Under the pieces are notes generated by a model. It was not told the DNA's origin. It made no database searches and worked only from the letters and a program-made list of their open reading frames with translations. A stretch of 64,000 nt of DNA from Gracilibacillus dipsosauri (GTDB taxonomy: Bacteria > Bacillota > Bacilli > Bacillales > Amphibacillaceae): assembly GCF_003176895.1 (NCBI RefSeq), contig NZ_QGTD01000008.1, positions 620,001 through 684,000 on the forward strand, given 5' to 3'. Shown here in pieces: positions 10,497-19,240 of this stretch (within the stretch, counting starts at the first letter, position 1; every line of letters starts with the position of its first letter). The translations under genes were made by a program, and so were the position numbers.

Positions 10497-10922
10497 TTAG
10501 CGGTCTTCTGAGATATTGGTGATAATCGTTAACGTTACACCGATTACGGTTAAATAAACACCTAAATCAAATAACAGAGCAGTTGCAAGCTCCACTTCTC
10601 CAAAGATAGGAAAATGGAAGTAACCAAACGTTTGACTTAAGAACGGTTGCCCAAATAGGAAAGAACCTAATCCAGTAACCAGGGCAATGAGTAACCCGAT
10701 GGAAATGAGCAATCGATAGTTAAGTGGTAGAATTTTGCTTAATGCTTTTTCCCCATAAGCCATATACATTAGCAGAATGGCAGCAGAGGTCATCAGCCCA
10801 CCTACAAATCCACCACCTGGTGCGTTGTGTCCTGCTAATAATAAATAAACAGCGAATCCAAGCAAAATAAAGGAGATCAATACCGTCATTGTCCGTAAAA
10901 TAAGATCATTTGTCCTCACCAT
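10497..10922 (-). CDS. Orphan MrpB/MnhB-type Na+/H+ antiporter subunit
   Basis: 141 residues with four hydrophobic helices and the MnhB-family signature H-N-A-P-G-G-G-F-V-G-G after helix 1. In Mrp antiporters this subunit works in a membrane complex of six or seven proteins (A-G) that exchanges Na+ for protons. Here it is alone: upstream is ccdA, 18 bases away, and downstream is the convergent yneK. Start ATG at 10922 with AGAGGTAATGGT before it. It could supply a second B subunit to an Mrp complex encoded elsewhere, or have another job; the sequence does not say. Confidence 0.85.
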   Translation of the reverse strand: MVRTNDLILRTMTVLISFILLGFAVYLLLAGHNAPGGGFVGGLMTSAAILLMYMAYGEKALSKILPLNYRLLISIGLLIALVTGLGSFLFGQPFLSQTFGYFHFPIFGEVELATALLFDLGVYLTVIGVTLTIITNISEDR

Positions 10923-10940
10923 ACCATTACCTCTTTCTAT

Positions 10941-11645
10941 TTAGAATCCTTTAAAATTAAAAAACCCTGATAAAAACGATGTTAGTTTTGTCATGAGATC
11001 GAAAAATAAGAAAAATCCCATAAAAATCATGACATAACCGCCTATTTTTACTAATTTGTTACTATTACGCTTAATCCAATTTAATTTACCTATGAAAAAC
11101 GCTAGAATAAAAAAGGGAACTGCAAAGCCGAGTGAGTATGCTGTCATTAAAAGTATACCCGCTTCTGTATCTGTCGCCGCTAAAGAGATCACCGCCATTA
11201 GAATAGGCCCAGTACAAGGTGTCCAGCCAAGTGAGAAAGCCATTCCAATAAAGAAAGATCCTATAAAACCTGCTGGGCGATTTTTAAAATGAATTTTCTT
11301 TTCCTTCATTAAGAAGGAGAAATTCAATAGCCCCACGATGATCAAGCCAAAGAAAATAATGAGGATCGCTCCAACTTGTCTAATAAGGTCCTCCCAGCGA
11401 AATAAAAACTCGCCAATAAAACTTGTTGTAAAACCTAGTAAGATAAAAATGCTAGAAAACCCTAGAAGAAAGCATAACGTATGAATAATACTCTTATAAT
11501 TAAACATACCTTGCTCTTCTTTTATATCATTCACGCTCATCCCGGTAATATACGATAAAAACGCAGGATATAGTGGTAGCACACATGGTGATATAAAAGA
11601 CAAAAAGCCAGCGCCAAAAGCAATAAAAATGTTTATTTCCTGCAC
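10941..11645 (-). CDS. ccdA: Cytochrome c biogenesis protein CcdA
   Basis: 234 residues from a GTG at 11645, chosen because GATGGAGTGA lies just upstream and the length matches B. subtilis CcdA; an ATG at 11666 would add seven residues without a good ribosome site. Six membrane helices are visible. Two redox cysteines sit in ISPCVLPLYPA (helix 1) and GWTPCTGP (helix 4). The protein passes electrons from cytosolic thioredoxin across the membrane to reduce apocytochrome c and thiol-disulfide partners, and it is also needed in sporulation in B. subtilis. Likely cotranscribed with the mrpB-like gene. Confidence 0.92.
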   Translation of the reverse strand: MQEINIFIAFGAGFLSFISPCVLPLYPAFLSYITGMSVNDIKEEQGMFNYKSIIHTLCFLLGFSSIFILLGFTTSFIGEFLFRWEDLIRQVGAILIIFFGLIIVGLLNFSFLMKEKKIHFKNRPAGFIGSFFIGMAFSLGWTPCTGPILMAVISLAATDTEAGILLMTAYSLGFAVPFFILAFFIGKLNWIKRNSNKLVKIGGYVMIFMGFFLFFDLMTKLTSFLSGFFNFKGF

Positions 11646-11754
11646 GGAAGTCACTCCATCTACCATATTCTTATTTCAAGTAGTATATTAATGGCAGTTA
11701 TGGATTATGTATATTAGTTCTTAGCTCAACTGCCAAAATACCCTACATATAGCA

Positions 11755-11781
11755 TAAAACCCTTGCTTCATAATAGCAAGG
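11755..11781 (-). terminator. yneF terminator
   Basis: CCTTGCT (11761-11767) pairs with AGCAAGG (11775-11781); the minus strand continues GTTTTAT. It lies 26 bases after the yneF stop. Confidence 0.8.
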
Positions 11782-11806
11782 ATTCTAATTCGACAATTAT
11801 GTTACA

Positions 11807-12031
11807 TTATTTATTATCCATTTGATTGTTCATCGCACGCATCATCTGTTTGATTTTCTTTTGCGATGGCTTCTGGCCCATTTGCATCATCATCGTGCGT
11901 AACATTTGTTCATTGATTGGTGGGTTTTTCTTTAAGTAGTTCATCATATATCTTCTCGCGATAAAAAAGCCAAGTGCAACACCGGCTAATAATGCAACCA
12001 CGATAAATATAATCCAAAGAAAAGTGCTCAT
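11807..12031 (-). CDS. yneF: UPF0154 membrane protein YneF
   Basis: 74 residues: an N-terminal membrane helix with a glycine face (about 5-25), then a basic tail with the family's N-P-P-I-N-E and Met-rich M-R-x-M-M-M-Q-M-G segments. Length and sequence fit the UPF0154/YneF family, conserved in Firmicutes and of unknown function. ATG at 12031 has GAAGGAGGAACG upstream. It sits between tkt and ccdA as in B. subtilis. Confidence 0.93.
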   Translation of the reverse strand: MSTFLWIIFIVVALLAGVALGFFIARRYMMNYLKKNPPINEQMLRTMMMQMGQKPSQKKIKQMMRAMNNQMDNK

Positions 12032-12149
12032 TAAAACGTTCCTCCTTCAAATTCTCTCTCATACAGTATAGTAAATGTCGATTAATAATACAAGCATCGG
12101 TAATAGAAAAATTGTGCTAAACGACAAATTTAAACAGATATGAGGCAAG

Positions 12150-12180
12150 TAAAAATCCTTAGCTCATGAGCTAAGGATTT
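12150..12180 (-). terminator. tkt terminator, 28-bp perfect palindrome
   Basis: Bases 12153-12180 are a perfect 14+14 bp palindrome centred at 12166/12167, ten bases after the tkt stop codon. Thymines follow on the minus strand; the symmetry could also stop plus-strand transcription. Confidence 0.9.
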
Positions 12181-12189
12181 CTACGACCA

Positions 12190-14190
12190 TTAAAATAATG
12201 AATGAACATGCTTCACTACATTTTCTACTGTAAAGCCATATTCTTCGATAATTTTATTTCCATTAGCTGATGCACCAAAACGATCAATCGCAATGATAGC
12301 ACCTTCTGTACCTACATAACGCTCCCAACCAAGGGATGATGCCATCTCAATACCTACACGCTTCTTGACTGCTTTAGGTAGTACAGATTCTTTATATGCT
12401 GCATCCTGCTTGTCAAAACGATCCCAAGAAGGAATACTTACAACACTCACATCTTTTCCTTCCTCTTTAAGTGCTACTTGTGCTTTTACCGCTAATTGCA
12501 CCTCAGAACCAGTTGCTACGAGAATCGCATCAGGTGTTTCTTTAGAAGATGGGCTTACGATATATCCACCTTTTTTCACACCTTCATACGCCTTTTCCGC
12601 AGTCCCTTCAAGTGTTGGAAGGTTTTGACGTGTTAGAACAAGAGCTGTTGGTTGATCTGTTGATTCTATTGCTAAACGCCATGCAGCTTGAACTTCATTT
12701 CCATCAGCTGGACGAATCACTGATAAATTAGGCATTGCTCTAAATGCTGCTAATTGCTCAACAGGCTCATGTGTTGGTCCGTCTTCTCCTACTGCAATCG
12801 AGTCATGTGTTAATACATAAGTTACTGGTAAGTTTTGAATAGCAGATAAACGTACTGCTGGACGTAAATAGTCACTGAATACGAAGAATGTACCACCAAA
12901 TACTTTTAATCCACCGTGAAGTGCCATACCATTTAATGCAGCTGCCATCGCAAATTCACGTACACCGAACCAGATGTTACGTTTGTCAGGCTCTGCTGCA
13001 GAGAAATCACCAGCATCTTTTAAGTTAGTTTTATTAGAGCCTGCTAAATCAGCGCTTCCACCAAATAAGGATGGTACAGTTTTAGCGATAGCATTTAATA
13101 CTTCACCAGATGTTGCACGTGTAGCGGCTGTATCTTCTCCTGCCTTATATACAGGAAGGTCTTTATCCCAATTTTCTGGCAATTTATTTTGAATTGCATC
13201 ATCTAGCTCTTTAGCTAGTTCAGGAAAAGCATTTTTGTAAGAAGCAAATAATTCGTTCCATGCTTTTTCTTCAGATTCGCCTTTATCCACAATTTTAGTT
13301 TGGAAATCTTGGTATACTTCGTCAGGAACGTGGAATGGTTCATGCTCCCACTTATAAAATTCTTTTGTTAAGGTCACTTCATCTGCTCCTAATGGGGCAC
13401 CATGAGATGCAGAAGAGGCAGATTTGTTAGGTGAACCATAACCAATAACGGTTTTTACCTCAATTAACGTTGGTTGATCCGTATTTTCTTTGGCTTTCGC
13501 AATAGCTTCTGATATGGCCTTCGTATCATTACCATCTTCTACTAAGATTACTTGCCAGCCATATGCTTTAAAACGATCTGCTACATTTTCGGAGAAGGAT
13601 TTATTTAATTCACCATCCAAAGAAATATCATTGGAATCATAAAGTGCAATTAATTTGCCTAGCTTTAAGTGAGCGGCTAATGATGCCGCTTCGTGAGAAA
13701 TACCTTCCATTAAATCCCCATCACTTACAAGGGCATAAGTGTAATGATCTACTACATTATAATTGTCTTTGTTATATTTAGCTTCCAAGTGTTTCTCAGC
13801 CATTGCCATTCCAACACTCATAGCAATTCCTTGTCCAAGCGGACCAGTTGTCGCTTCAACCCCATCCGTATGATGCACTTCTGGATGTCCAGGAGTTTTG
13901 GAATCCCATTGACGGAAATTTTTTAAGTCCTCAATAGTAACTTGATAACCGGAAAGGTGTAACAGGCTGTATAAAAGCATGGAACCATGACCTGCTGACA
14001 ATACAAAGCGATCACGATTAAACCATTTTGAGCTTTTCGGATTATGTGTCATATGTTCTGTCCATAGAGTGTAAGCCATTGGTGCTGCACCCATAGGTAA
14101 ACCTGGATGACCAGAGTTAGCCTTTTCAATTGCGTCTATTGACAAAGTTCGAATCGTATTTATCGACATTTGTTCAACTTGATTTGACAT
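12190..14190 (-). CDS. tkt: Transketolase
   Basis: 666 residues from the ATG at 14190, which has AAAGGGGATAATTAC before it; the upstream ATG at 14208 has none. The thiamine-diphosphate domain comes first ([19 protein letters not shown]), then a pyrimidine-binding domain ([13 protein letters not shown]) and a C-terminal regulatory domain. The enzyme moves two-carbon units between sugar phosphates, linking the pentose phosphate pathway with glycolysis. It is a single gene with its own terminator, in the conserved place between ynzC and yneF. Confidence 0.97.
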   Translation of the reverse strand: MSNQVEQMSINTIRTLSIDAIEKANSGHPGLPMGAAPMAYTLWTEHMTHNPKSSKWFNRDRFVLSAGHGSMLLYSLLHLSGYQVTIEDLKNFRQWDSKTPGHPEVHHTDGVEATTGPLGQGIAMSVGMAMAEKHLEAKYNKDNYNVVDHYTYALVSDGDLMEGISHEAASLAAHLKLGKLIALYDSNDISLDGELNKSFSENVADRFKAYGWQVILVEDGNDTKAISEAIAKAKENTDQPTLIEVKTVIGYGSPNKSASSASHGAPLGADEVTLTKEFYKWEHEPFHVPDEVYQDFQTKIVDKGESEEKAWNELFASYKNAFPELAKELDDAIQNKLPENWDKDLPVYKAGEDTAATRATSGEVLNAIAKTVPSLFGGSADLAGSNKTNLKDAGDFSAAEPDKRNIWFGVREFAMAAALNGMALHGGLKVFGGTFFVFSDYLRPAVRLSAIQNLPVTYVLTHDSIAVGEDGPTHEPVEQLAAFRAMPNLSVIRPADGNEVQAAWRLAIESTDQPTALVLTRQNLPTLEGTAEKAYEGVKKGGYIVSPSSKETPDAILVATGSEVQLAVKAQVALKEEGKDVSVVSIPSWDRFDKQDAAYKESVLPKAVKKRVGIEMASSLGWERYVGTEGAIIAIDRFGASANGNKIIEEYGFTVENVVKHVHSLF

Positions 14191-14317
14191 GTAATTATCC
14201 CCTTTCAATAAGCAAAATATGTACGCACATCTATAATCCTATAACGAAATGCCAAATAAGACAAGTATATATACGAAAAAAGGTGTTTTTTTCTCGTAAC
14301 TATTTGAAATGATGTAC

Positions 14318-14357
14318 TTAAATCCGAGAAATAGTGTACACTATTTCTTGGATTTAA
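14318..14357 (+). terminator. Long inverted repeat at the ynzC 3' end
   Basis: Forty bases form two 20-bp arms with one imperfect pair (TTAAATCC...GGATTTAA), overlapping the ynzC stop at 14341-14343. The run of thymines (14359-14364) follows on the plus strand, not the minus strand, so orientation is ambiguous: it may block antisense read-through or stabilise the ynzC mRNA end. Confidence 0.5.
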
Positions 14358-14565
14358 GTTTTTTAAGCTTCTCTGGTGTCACATCATTTCCATTTGGGTC
14401 AACGACTGTCATCCCTTTCATATGATTTTTAAATGATTTTCTCACATTTTGCAAATACTCTTGACGTAGCTGTTGTTGTTCCTCTTTTTCTTTATCAGAT
14501 AAGCGGACTTTTTTTGCTTTATTGGCCAACTCATTAATTCGAGCAATTTTTTCCTTTGAAAGCAT
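14341..14565 (-). CDS. ynzC: UPF0291 protein YnzC
   Basis: 74 residues, highly charged, with a helical hairpin (about 3-45, KIARINELANKAK then EEQQQLRQEYL) and a basic lysine tail. This is the UPF0291/YnzC family; in B. subtilis it belongs to the SOS-induced yneA-yneB-ynzC operon. Here it follows yneB by 82 bases, with AAAAAGGAGCTT before its ATG. Biochemical role unknown. Confidence 0.92.
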   Translation of the reverse strand: MLSKEKIARINELANKAKKVRLSDKEKEEQQQLRQEYLQNVRKSFKNHMKGMTVVDPNGNDVTPEKLKKLKSKK

Positions 14566-14647
14566 TTTTAAGCTCCTTTTTTTGATTACTAGGGTATAAC
14601 CTTTTTCAAAATTAGAAAAAGAGCATACTCACAATTGTATACTCTCT

Positions 14648-15316
<669 letters not shown>

Positions 15317-15326
15317 CTACGACTCC

Positions 15327-15422
15327 TTAAATACTAAAGATAATAGAACTATACAAGAAAATAAGCACTATAACAAAAGAAAATAAATAAAATAAGTCAA
15401 TTTTCGATAACTTTTTTAACAT
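15327..15422 (-). CDS. 31-residue membrane peptide at the yneA locus
   Basis: A small ORF with a strong GGAGGGGTAAAA before its ATG at 15422 encodes 31 residues: a basic start (MLKKLSK) and one hydrophobic helix (about 9-31). It ends 14 bases before yneB and is the first gene after the SOS promoter. In B. subtilis this place holds yneA, a division inhibitor of about 105 residues with one N-terminal helix and a LysM domain. Here only the helix part is present. It may be a reduced functional YneA or a fragment; its clean start, stop and ribosome site favour a real gene. Confidence 0.65.
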   Translation of the reverse strand: MLKKLSKIDLFYLFSFVIVLIFLYSSIIFSI

Positions 15423-15436
15423 TTTTACCCCTCCAT

Positions 15437-15450
15437 AGAACTTTTGTTCG
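15437..15450. promoter_or_regulatory. LexA box 1 (yneA-like/yneB side)
   Basis: AGAACTTTTGTTCG matches the Gram-positive LexA consensus CGAAC-N4-GTTYG-like dyad closely on the minus strand. It lies just downstream of the yneAB -10 element. Confidence 0.75.
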
Positions 15451-15457
15451 TACTTTT

Positions 15458-15485
15458 ATTATATACGAACAGAAGTTCCTGTCAA
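15458..15485 (-). promoter_or_regulatory. SOS promoter of the yneA-like/yneB operon
   Basis: On the minus strand a perfect TTGACA (15480-15485) and a perfect TATAAT (15458-15463) are 16 bases apart. LexA box 2 fills the spacer, so bound LexA would block polymerase. Confidence 0.88.
15466..15479. promoter_or_regulatory. LexA box 2
   Basis: CGAACAGAAGTTCC, one change from the consensus CGAACRNRYGTTYC, placed between the -35 and -10 of the minus-strand promoter. Confidence 0.85.
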
Positions 15486-15494
15486 GTGTTTTTT

Positions 15495-15508
15495 CGAACG
15501 AATGTTTG
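15495..15508. promoter_or_regulatory. LexA box 3 (lexA side)
   Basis: CGAACGAATGTTTG differs from the consensus only at the last base. It overlaps the lexA -35, which fits autorepression. Confidence 0.82.
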
Positions 15509-15534
15509 TGAATTTAGAAATGGTATGATATACT
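15505..15534 (+). promoter_or_regulatory. lexA promoter
   Basis: TTGTGA (15505-15510) and TATACT (15529-15534) with an 18-base spacer, 36 bases upstream of the lexA ATG and overlapped by LexA box 3. Confidence 0.65.
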
Positions 15535-15570
15535 ATTTTTAATAAATCATACGCAAAAGGAGTTTCATAA

Positions 15571-16191
15571 ATGACAAATTTATCAAAACGACAAGAGCAA
15601 ATCCTTGCCTATATCAAGGAACAGGTCGATTTAAAAGGTTATCCTCCTTCTGTTAGAGAAATTGGCCAAGCCGTTGGGTTAGCTTCTAGTTCTACTGTTC
15701 ATGGCCACCTTGCTAGACTTGAGAAAAAAGGATATATTCGCCGAGATCCAACAAAGCCTCGTGCTATAGAAGTACTAACTCAAGAAGGGGAAGCAGATAT
15801 TCCTCAAATGGAAGCAATGTTTGCTCCTGTCATTGGTAAAGTTACGGCAGGTCTTCCTATTACCGCTGTTGAAAATATTGAAGAATATATTCCGATTCCA
15901 AGCACTGACACACATGACAGTGACCAATTATTTGTATTAGTAATTGAAGGAAACAGTATGATCGAGGCTGGAATATTAGATGGTGATAAAGTGATTGTTA
16001 AACAACAAAACACTGCACAAAATGGGGAAATTGTGGTAGCTATGACTGAAGATAGTGAAGCAACTGTAAAAAGATTCTTCAAAGAAAAGGATCATATTAG
16101 ATTACAGCCCGAAAATGCTACAATGGATGCACTTATTTACGATAATGTGAGCATCTTAGGTAAAGTGGTTGGGTTGTATCGTCATTTATAA
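15571..16191 (+). CDS. lexA: LexA repressor (DinR)
   Basis: 206 residues. The N-terminal winged helix (about 1-70) includes [20 protein letters not shown]. Self-cleavage occurs between Ala and Gly in KVTAGLP (about 90-91), with the catalytic Ser in EGNSM and Lys in VIVKQQ. LexA represses DNA-damage genes until RecA filaments trigger its cleavage. ATG at 15571 follows AAAGGAGTTTC. It is divergent from the yneA-like operon across three LexA boxes, and a fourth candidate box stands before recA. Confidence 0.97.
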   Translation: MTNLSKRQEQILAYIKEQVDLKGYPPSVREIGQAVGLASSSTVHGHLARLEKKGYIRRDPTKPRAIEVLTQEGEADIPQMEAMFAPVIGKVTAGLPITAVENIEEYIPIPSTDTHDSDQLFVLVIEGNSMIEAGILDGDKVIVKQQNTAQNGEIVVAMTEDSEATVKRFFKEKDHIRLQPENATMDALIYDNVSILGKVVGLYRHL

Positions 16192-16198
16192 AAAGGAA

Positions 16199-16234
16199 AA
16201 ACGAAGATCATAGGTCTATGATCTTCGTTTTTTT
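16199..16234 (+). terminator. lexA terminator
   Basis: ACGAAGATCATAG (16201-16213) pairs with CTATGATCTTCGT (16216-16228), followed by a run of thymines, shortly after the lexA stop. Confidence 0.92.
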
Positions 16235-16250
16235 ATACAATATATACGTT

Positions 16251-16382
16251 TTAATCTCGTTCTAACTTATGTTCCGTTTCCTCAAATAATATGTCTAATT
16301 CCTCTATTTTTCGGTCTATATCTTCTTTTGTAATCACATGCGGGAGACCTTCTTGTTCATGCTTTCGAATACTTAAACTCAT
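16251..16382 (-). CDS. 43-residue hypothetical protein converging on lexA
   Basis: A short ORF with a near-perfect ribosome site (AGGAGGAATATGT) before the ATG at 16382. The product is charged and mostly helical (ITKEDIDRKIEELD, then FEETEHKLERD), with no membrane segment. It lies convergent to lexA, ending 17 bases from the lexA terminator. I do not recognise the family. The strong start signal and codon use are the reasons to call it. Confidence 0.6.
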   Translation of the reverse strand: MSLSIRKHEQEGLPHVITKEDIDRKIEELDILFEETEHKLERD

Positions 16383-16479
16383 ACATATTCCTCCTGATAT
16401 GATTTCTAGATATTATATTATTCGCCATTTATTCTCAGAATCCTTGTTAAGATTTGTAAAATTAACTATTTATTTTACA

Positions 16480-16509
16480 TTGCATAAAATATAGAGATTC
16501 GACTATAAT
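16480..16509 (+). promoter_or_regulatory. Promoter of the YhjD-like gene
   Basis: TTGCAT (16480-16485) and TATAAT (16504-16509), 18 bases apart, 35 bases before the start codon at 16545. Confidence 0.6.
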
Positions 16510-16544
16510 AGGAACATATGTTTGTTACCTGAGGAGTGAGTGTA

Positions 16545-16925
16545 ATGAGATACATTGGTGAACAAGAATTTAAAACAGCAACACGATTCTTATTTCTCAC
16601 GATGACCATTCAAGTCATCCAATCTGACATTAAGCGATTGGAAAAATTATCCCCTTTTAAAATTAATGAGCCCTATTTGGCACTACTGCATCGATTAGAG
16701 ATCAAAGCTACCGCCGAAAGACGATTGTTAAAACAAGAAATGTACAAGGAAAATATACAAGTTATCTTATCTGACAAAGATGGCACGTTTACCGAATATA
16801 CATTTATTTGCAAAGGAAAGGAAGAGAAACGAAGATACTTCAACCCCGCTATTCGTAGTAAGGTGAGGAATATGATAGAGGAACTAATTAGTGGTGAGGA
16901 AAACAAAACAGAAACCTGTCAATAA
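16545..16925 (+). CDS. YhjD-like conserved hypothetical protein
   Basis: 126 residues from the ATG at 16545, with GAGGAG eight bases before; a GTG at 16536 overlaps that site and is less likely. The sequence has a helical N half (SPFKINEPYLALLHRLE) and a C half with F-T-E-Y-T-F-I-C-K-G and YFNPAIRSKVRNM. This pattern resembles B. subtilis YhjD and relatives, as I recall that family; function unknown. It has its own promoter and no partner gene. Confidence 0.65.
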   Translation: MRYIGEQEFKTATRFLFLTMTIQVIQSDIKRLEKLSPFKINEPYLALLHRLEIKATAERRLLKQEMYKENIQVILSDKDGTFTEYTFICKGKEEKRRYFNPAIRSKVRNMIEELISGEENKTETCQ

Positions 16926-16942
16926 ATGGTAGGTTCTTTAGG

Positions 16943-17287
16943 TCATGCGTAAGTGCGTCGCTTTAATGCACCATATACCTCTTGGGCATGTTGATCACCA
17001 TGTTTAGAAAGATGATGTTCTATATCCACCCTTTTTTCTTCAAAAAAGGGGTGAACTTGGGTGGTGTCTGCTATATGATAGATCCCTATTAAAATCTCCA
17101 CGCCTTCACTTAATAAGAAGCAGTCTACTGTCTTCAGTAAAATATGGATAATAGCTGGAATCTGAAGAAATGCCTCTTCAGAAGTTAATCCCTCGACCAG
17201 ATTCTCATAGGCATTTTGAAAATACCATTCATCATTTTCTAACTTTTTCTCCCAATCCTCAAAAATATTTAAGATAGCATTCTCCAT
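16943..17287 (-). CDS. Hypothetical protein, 114 residues
   Basis: An acidic, probably all-helical cytosolic protein (FEDWEKKLENDEWYFQNAY near the start, a hydrophobic segment at about 47-70). No domain recognised. It converges on the YhjD-like gene. The ATG at 17287 has AAAAAGG directly against it and a better GGAGAAAG about 15 bases upstream, so the start is uncertain, but no other in-frame start exists upstream before a stop. Confidence 0.6.
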   Translation of the reverse strand: MENAILNIFEDWEKKLENDEWYFQNAYENLVEGLTSEEAFLQIPAIIHILLKTVDCFLLSEGVEILIGIYHIADTTQVHPFFEEKRVDIEHHLSKHGDQHAQEVYGALKRRTYA

Positions 17288-17350
17288 CCTTTTTCTGTAC
17301 TTTCTCCAATTAGACTTTTGTTATATTTCTGCTGTGTAAAAATTAACATA

Positions 17351-17386
17351 TAAAATAAACGTTTGGAGAAATGTCCAAACGTTTAT
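17351..17386 (-). terminator. ilvD terminator
   Basis: ATAAACGTTTGGA (17355-17367) pairs with TCCAAACGTTTAT (17374-17386), followed on the minus strand by TTTATATG. Confidence 0.9.
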
Positions 17387-17407
17387 TCGTTAATTAAGAT
17401 AATGATA

Positions 17408-19081
17408 TTAGATGCTCATAACGCCACCTTTGGAAGCATTTGTTACGAGTTTAGAATATCTACCCAACCAGCCATTTTTAATTTTAGGCTCAAAAGGTTT
17501 TAGTGATTTTTTACGTTCTGCTAACTCTTCATCGGATAAGTCTACATTTAATGTACGGTTAGGTAAGTCGATCTTGATAATATCTCCATTTTCAATTAAC
17601 GCAATTGGACCACCTTCTGCCGCCTCTGGAGATATATGACCAATTGAAATACCACGTGATGCTCCCGAAAAGCGTCCATCTGTTAGAAGTGCCACTGTTT
17701 TCCCTAAGCCACGCCCCATGATAGCCGATGTAGGTGCTAGCATTTCTGGCATTCCCGGCCCACCTTTTGGTCCTTCATAACGAATGATCACAACATGCCC
17801 TTCCTTCACAGTGCCATCATCAATTGCAGCCTGTGCTTCATCTTGAGAGTTAAATACAATAGCTTCACCTTCGAACACTTTGATAGAAGGATCTACAGCA
17901 CCTACTTTAATTACAGCACCTTCTGGAGCGATATTTCCGAATAGGATCGATAAACCACCAACAGGGCTATATGGATTGTCAATTGGACGAATAACTTCTT
18001 TATTTGTAATTTCATAGTCGCTGACAAGATCACCCATTGTTTTGCCGGTAATCGTTAAGCGTTCTGGATGAATGGCACTAGGTATCTTTGTTAACTCGTT
18101 AATGATCGAGCTTACACCACCGGCCCTATTAATATCATCCATCGAAATGTCGGATGCTGGCATAATTTTTGCAAGATATGGTACACGTTCAGCGACTTTA
18201 TTAATGTCTTCAAGATCATATTCAATACCTGCTTCACGAGCAATGGCTAGTGTGTGCAATACCGTGTTGGTGGAACCGCCCATTGCCATATCTAGTGCAA
18301 ATGCATCGTCAATTGCTTCTTTTGTAATAATATCACGAGGCTTTACATCCTCTTCAATCATACGAACTAAATGTTTTGCTGCTTCGTAGATTAGTTCTTT
18401 ACGTTTTTCACTAGTAGCGACAATCGAACCATTTCCTGGAAGGGCTAAGCCTAGCATTTCCATTAAACAGTTCATGGAGTTTGCTGTAAACATACCAGAG
18501 CAAGATCCACAAGTCGGACAAGCATTCGCTTCAATATCGTTAAATTCTTCTTCCGTCATTTTACCAGCTTTATATGCACCGACACCTTCAAAAACAGATG
18601 TCAAGGAGAGTTGTTTTCCACTTGAACTCATACCAGCTTCCATCGGCCCACCTGAGACGAAAACAGAAGGTACATTTGTACGAGCAGCTGCCATTAACAT
18701 ACCTGGTGTAATTTTGTCACAGTTCGGAATGTAAAATACACCATCAAACCAGTGAGCATTAATTACTGTCTCTGCACTATCTGCAATTAATTCACGACTT
18801 GGCAAGGAATAACGCATACCAATATGCCCCATCGCAATACCATCATCTACACCAATTGTGTTGAATTCAAATGGAATACCACCTGCTTCAATAATGGCTT
18901 CTTTTACTACTTTCGCAAATTCTTGTAAATGAACATGACCAGGTATAATATCAATATAAGAGTTACAAACACCAATAAATGGTTTCCCCAAATCCTTTGC
19001 TTTTACTTTTCCTGTAGCATACAAAAGACTACGATGAGGGGCACGATCTACCCCAATCTTAATCGTATCACTTCTTCTCAT
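17408..19081 (-). CDS. ilvD: Dihydroxy-acid dehydratase
   Basis: 557 residues from the ATG at 19081 (AGGGGTGTG upstream; a GTG two codons earlier is possible). The enzyme dehydrates dihydroxy-acids to 2-keto acids, the third common step of isoleucine/valine synthesis, using an Fe-S cluster. Cluster cysteines are visible in PNCDKITPG and [11 protein letters not shown]. It stands alone, away from any ilv-leu operon, with its own promoter and terminator, as in B. subtilis. A FadR-type regulator is encoded just upstream. Confidence 0.95.
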   Translation of the reverse strand: MRRSDTIKIGVDRAPHRSLLYATGKVKAKDLGKPFIGVCNSYIDIIPGHVHLQEFAKVVKEAIIEAGGIPFEFNTIGVDDGIAMGHIGMRYSLPSRELIADSAETVINAHWFDGVFYIPNCDKITPGMLMAAARTNVPSVFVSGGPMEAGMSSSGKQLSLTSVFEGVGAYKAGKMTEEEFNDIEANACPTCGSCSGMFTANSMNCLMEMLGLALPGNGSIVATSEKRKELIYEAAKHLVRMIEEDVKPRDIITKEAIDDAFALDMAMGGSTNTVLHTLAIAREAGIEYDLEDINKVAERVPYLAKIMPASDISMDDINRAGGVSSIINELTKIPSAIHPERLTITGKTMGDLVSDYEITNKEVIRPIDNPYSPVGGLSILFGNIAPEGAVIKVGAVDPSIKVFEGEAIVFNSQDEAQAAIDDGTVKEGHVVIIRYEGPKGGPGMPEMLAPTSAIMGRGLGKTVALLTDGRFSGASRGISIGHISPEAAEGGPIALIENGDIIKIDLPNRTLNVDLSDEELAERKKSLKPFEPKIKNGWLGRYSKLVTNASKGGVMSI

Positions 19082-19117
19082 CTGCACACACCCCTGTATT
19101 TTTTATATGTAATATGT

Positions 19118-19146
19118 ATTTTATATCGACAGTTGTCTGCTGTCAA
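19118..19146 (-). promoter_or_regulatory. ilvD promoter with embedded palindrome
   Basis: Minus-strand TTGACA (19141-19146), 17-base spacer, TAAAAT (19118-19123). A GACAG-N7-CTGTC inverted repeat (19128-19144) covers the spacer and overlaps the -35. It looks like an operator, and FadR-type proteins often bind such dyads, but the binder is unknown. Confidence 0.7.
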
Positions 19147-19202
19147 TAGTGTTGTATGAGGTCTTAAAAAATTTCTATCATTATAGGCTTTACTTTTGCC
19201 AC

Positions 19203-19231
19203 AAAAAAACATCCTGTGCTTAACAAGATGC
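19203..19231 (-). terminator. Terminator of the FadR-type regulator gene
   Basis: CATCCTGT (19210-19217) pairs with ACAAGATG (19223-19230), with one G-T pair; seven thymines follow on the minus strand. Confidence 0.8.
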
Positions 19232-19240
19232 CATATATCC

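Noticed and set aside
12365-13926. Several plus-strand frames inside tkt, and similar ones inside citB, ilvD, mutS and other genes
   Set aside because: They are opposite-strand shadows of well-identified genes without ribosome sites.
19088-19240. T-box or other leader RNA for ilvD
   Set aside because: The promoter lies only about 37 bases before the start codon, leaving no room for a T-box; no specifier or antiterminator was found.
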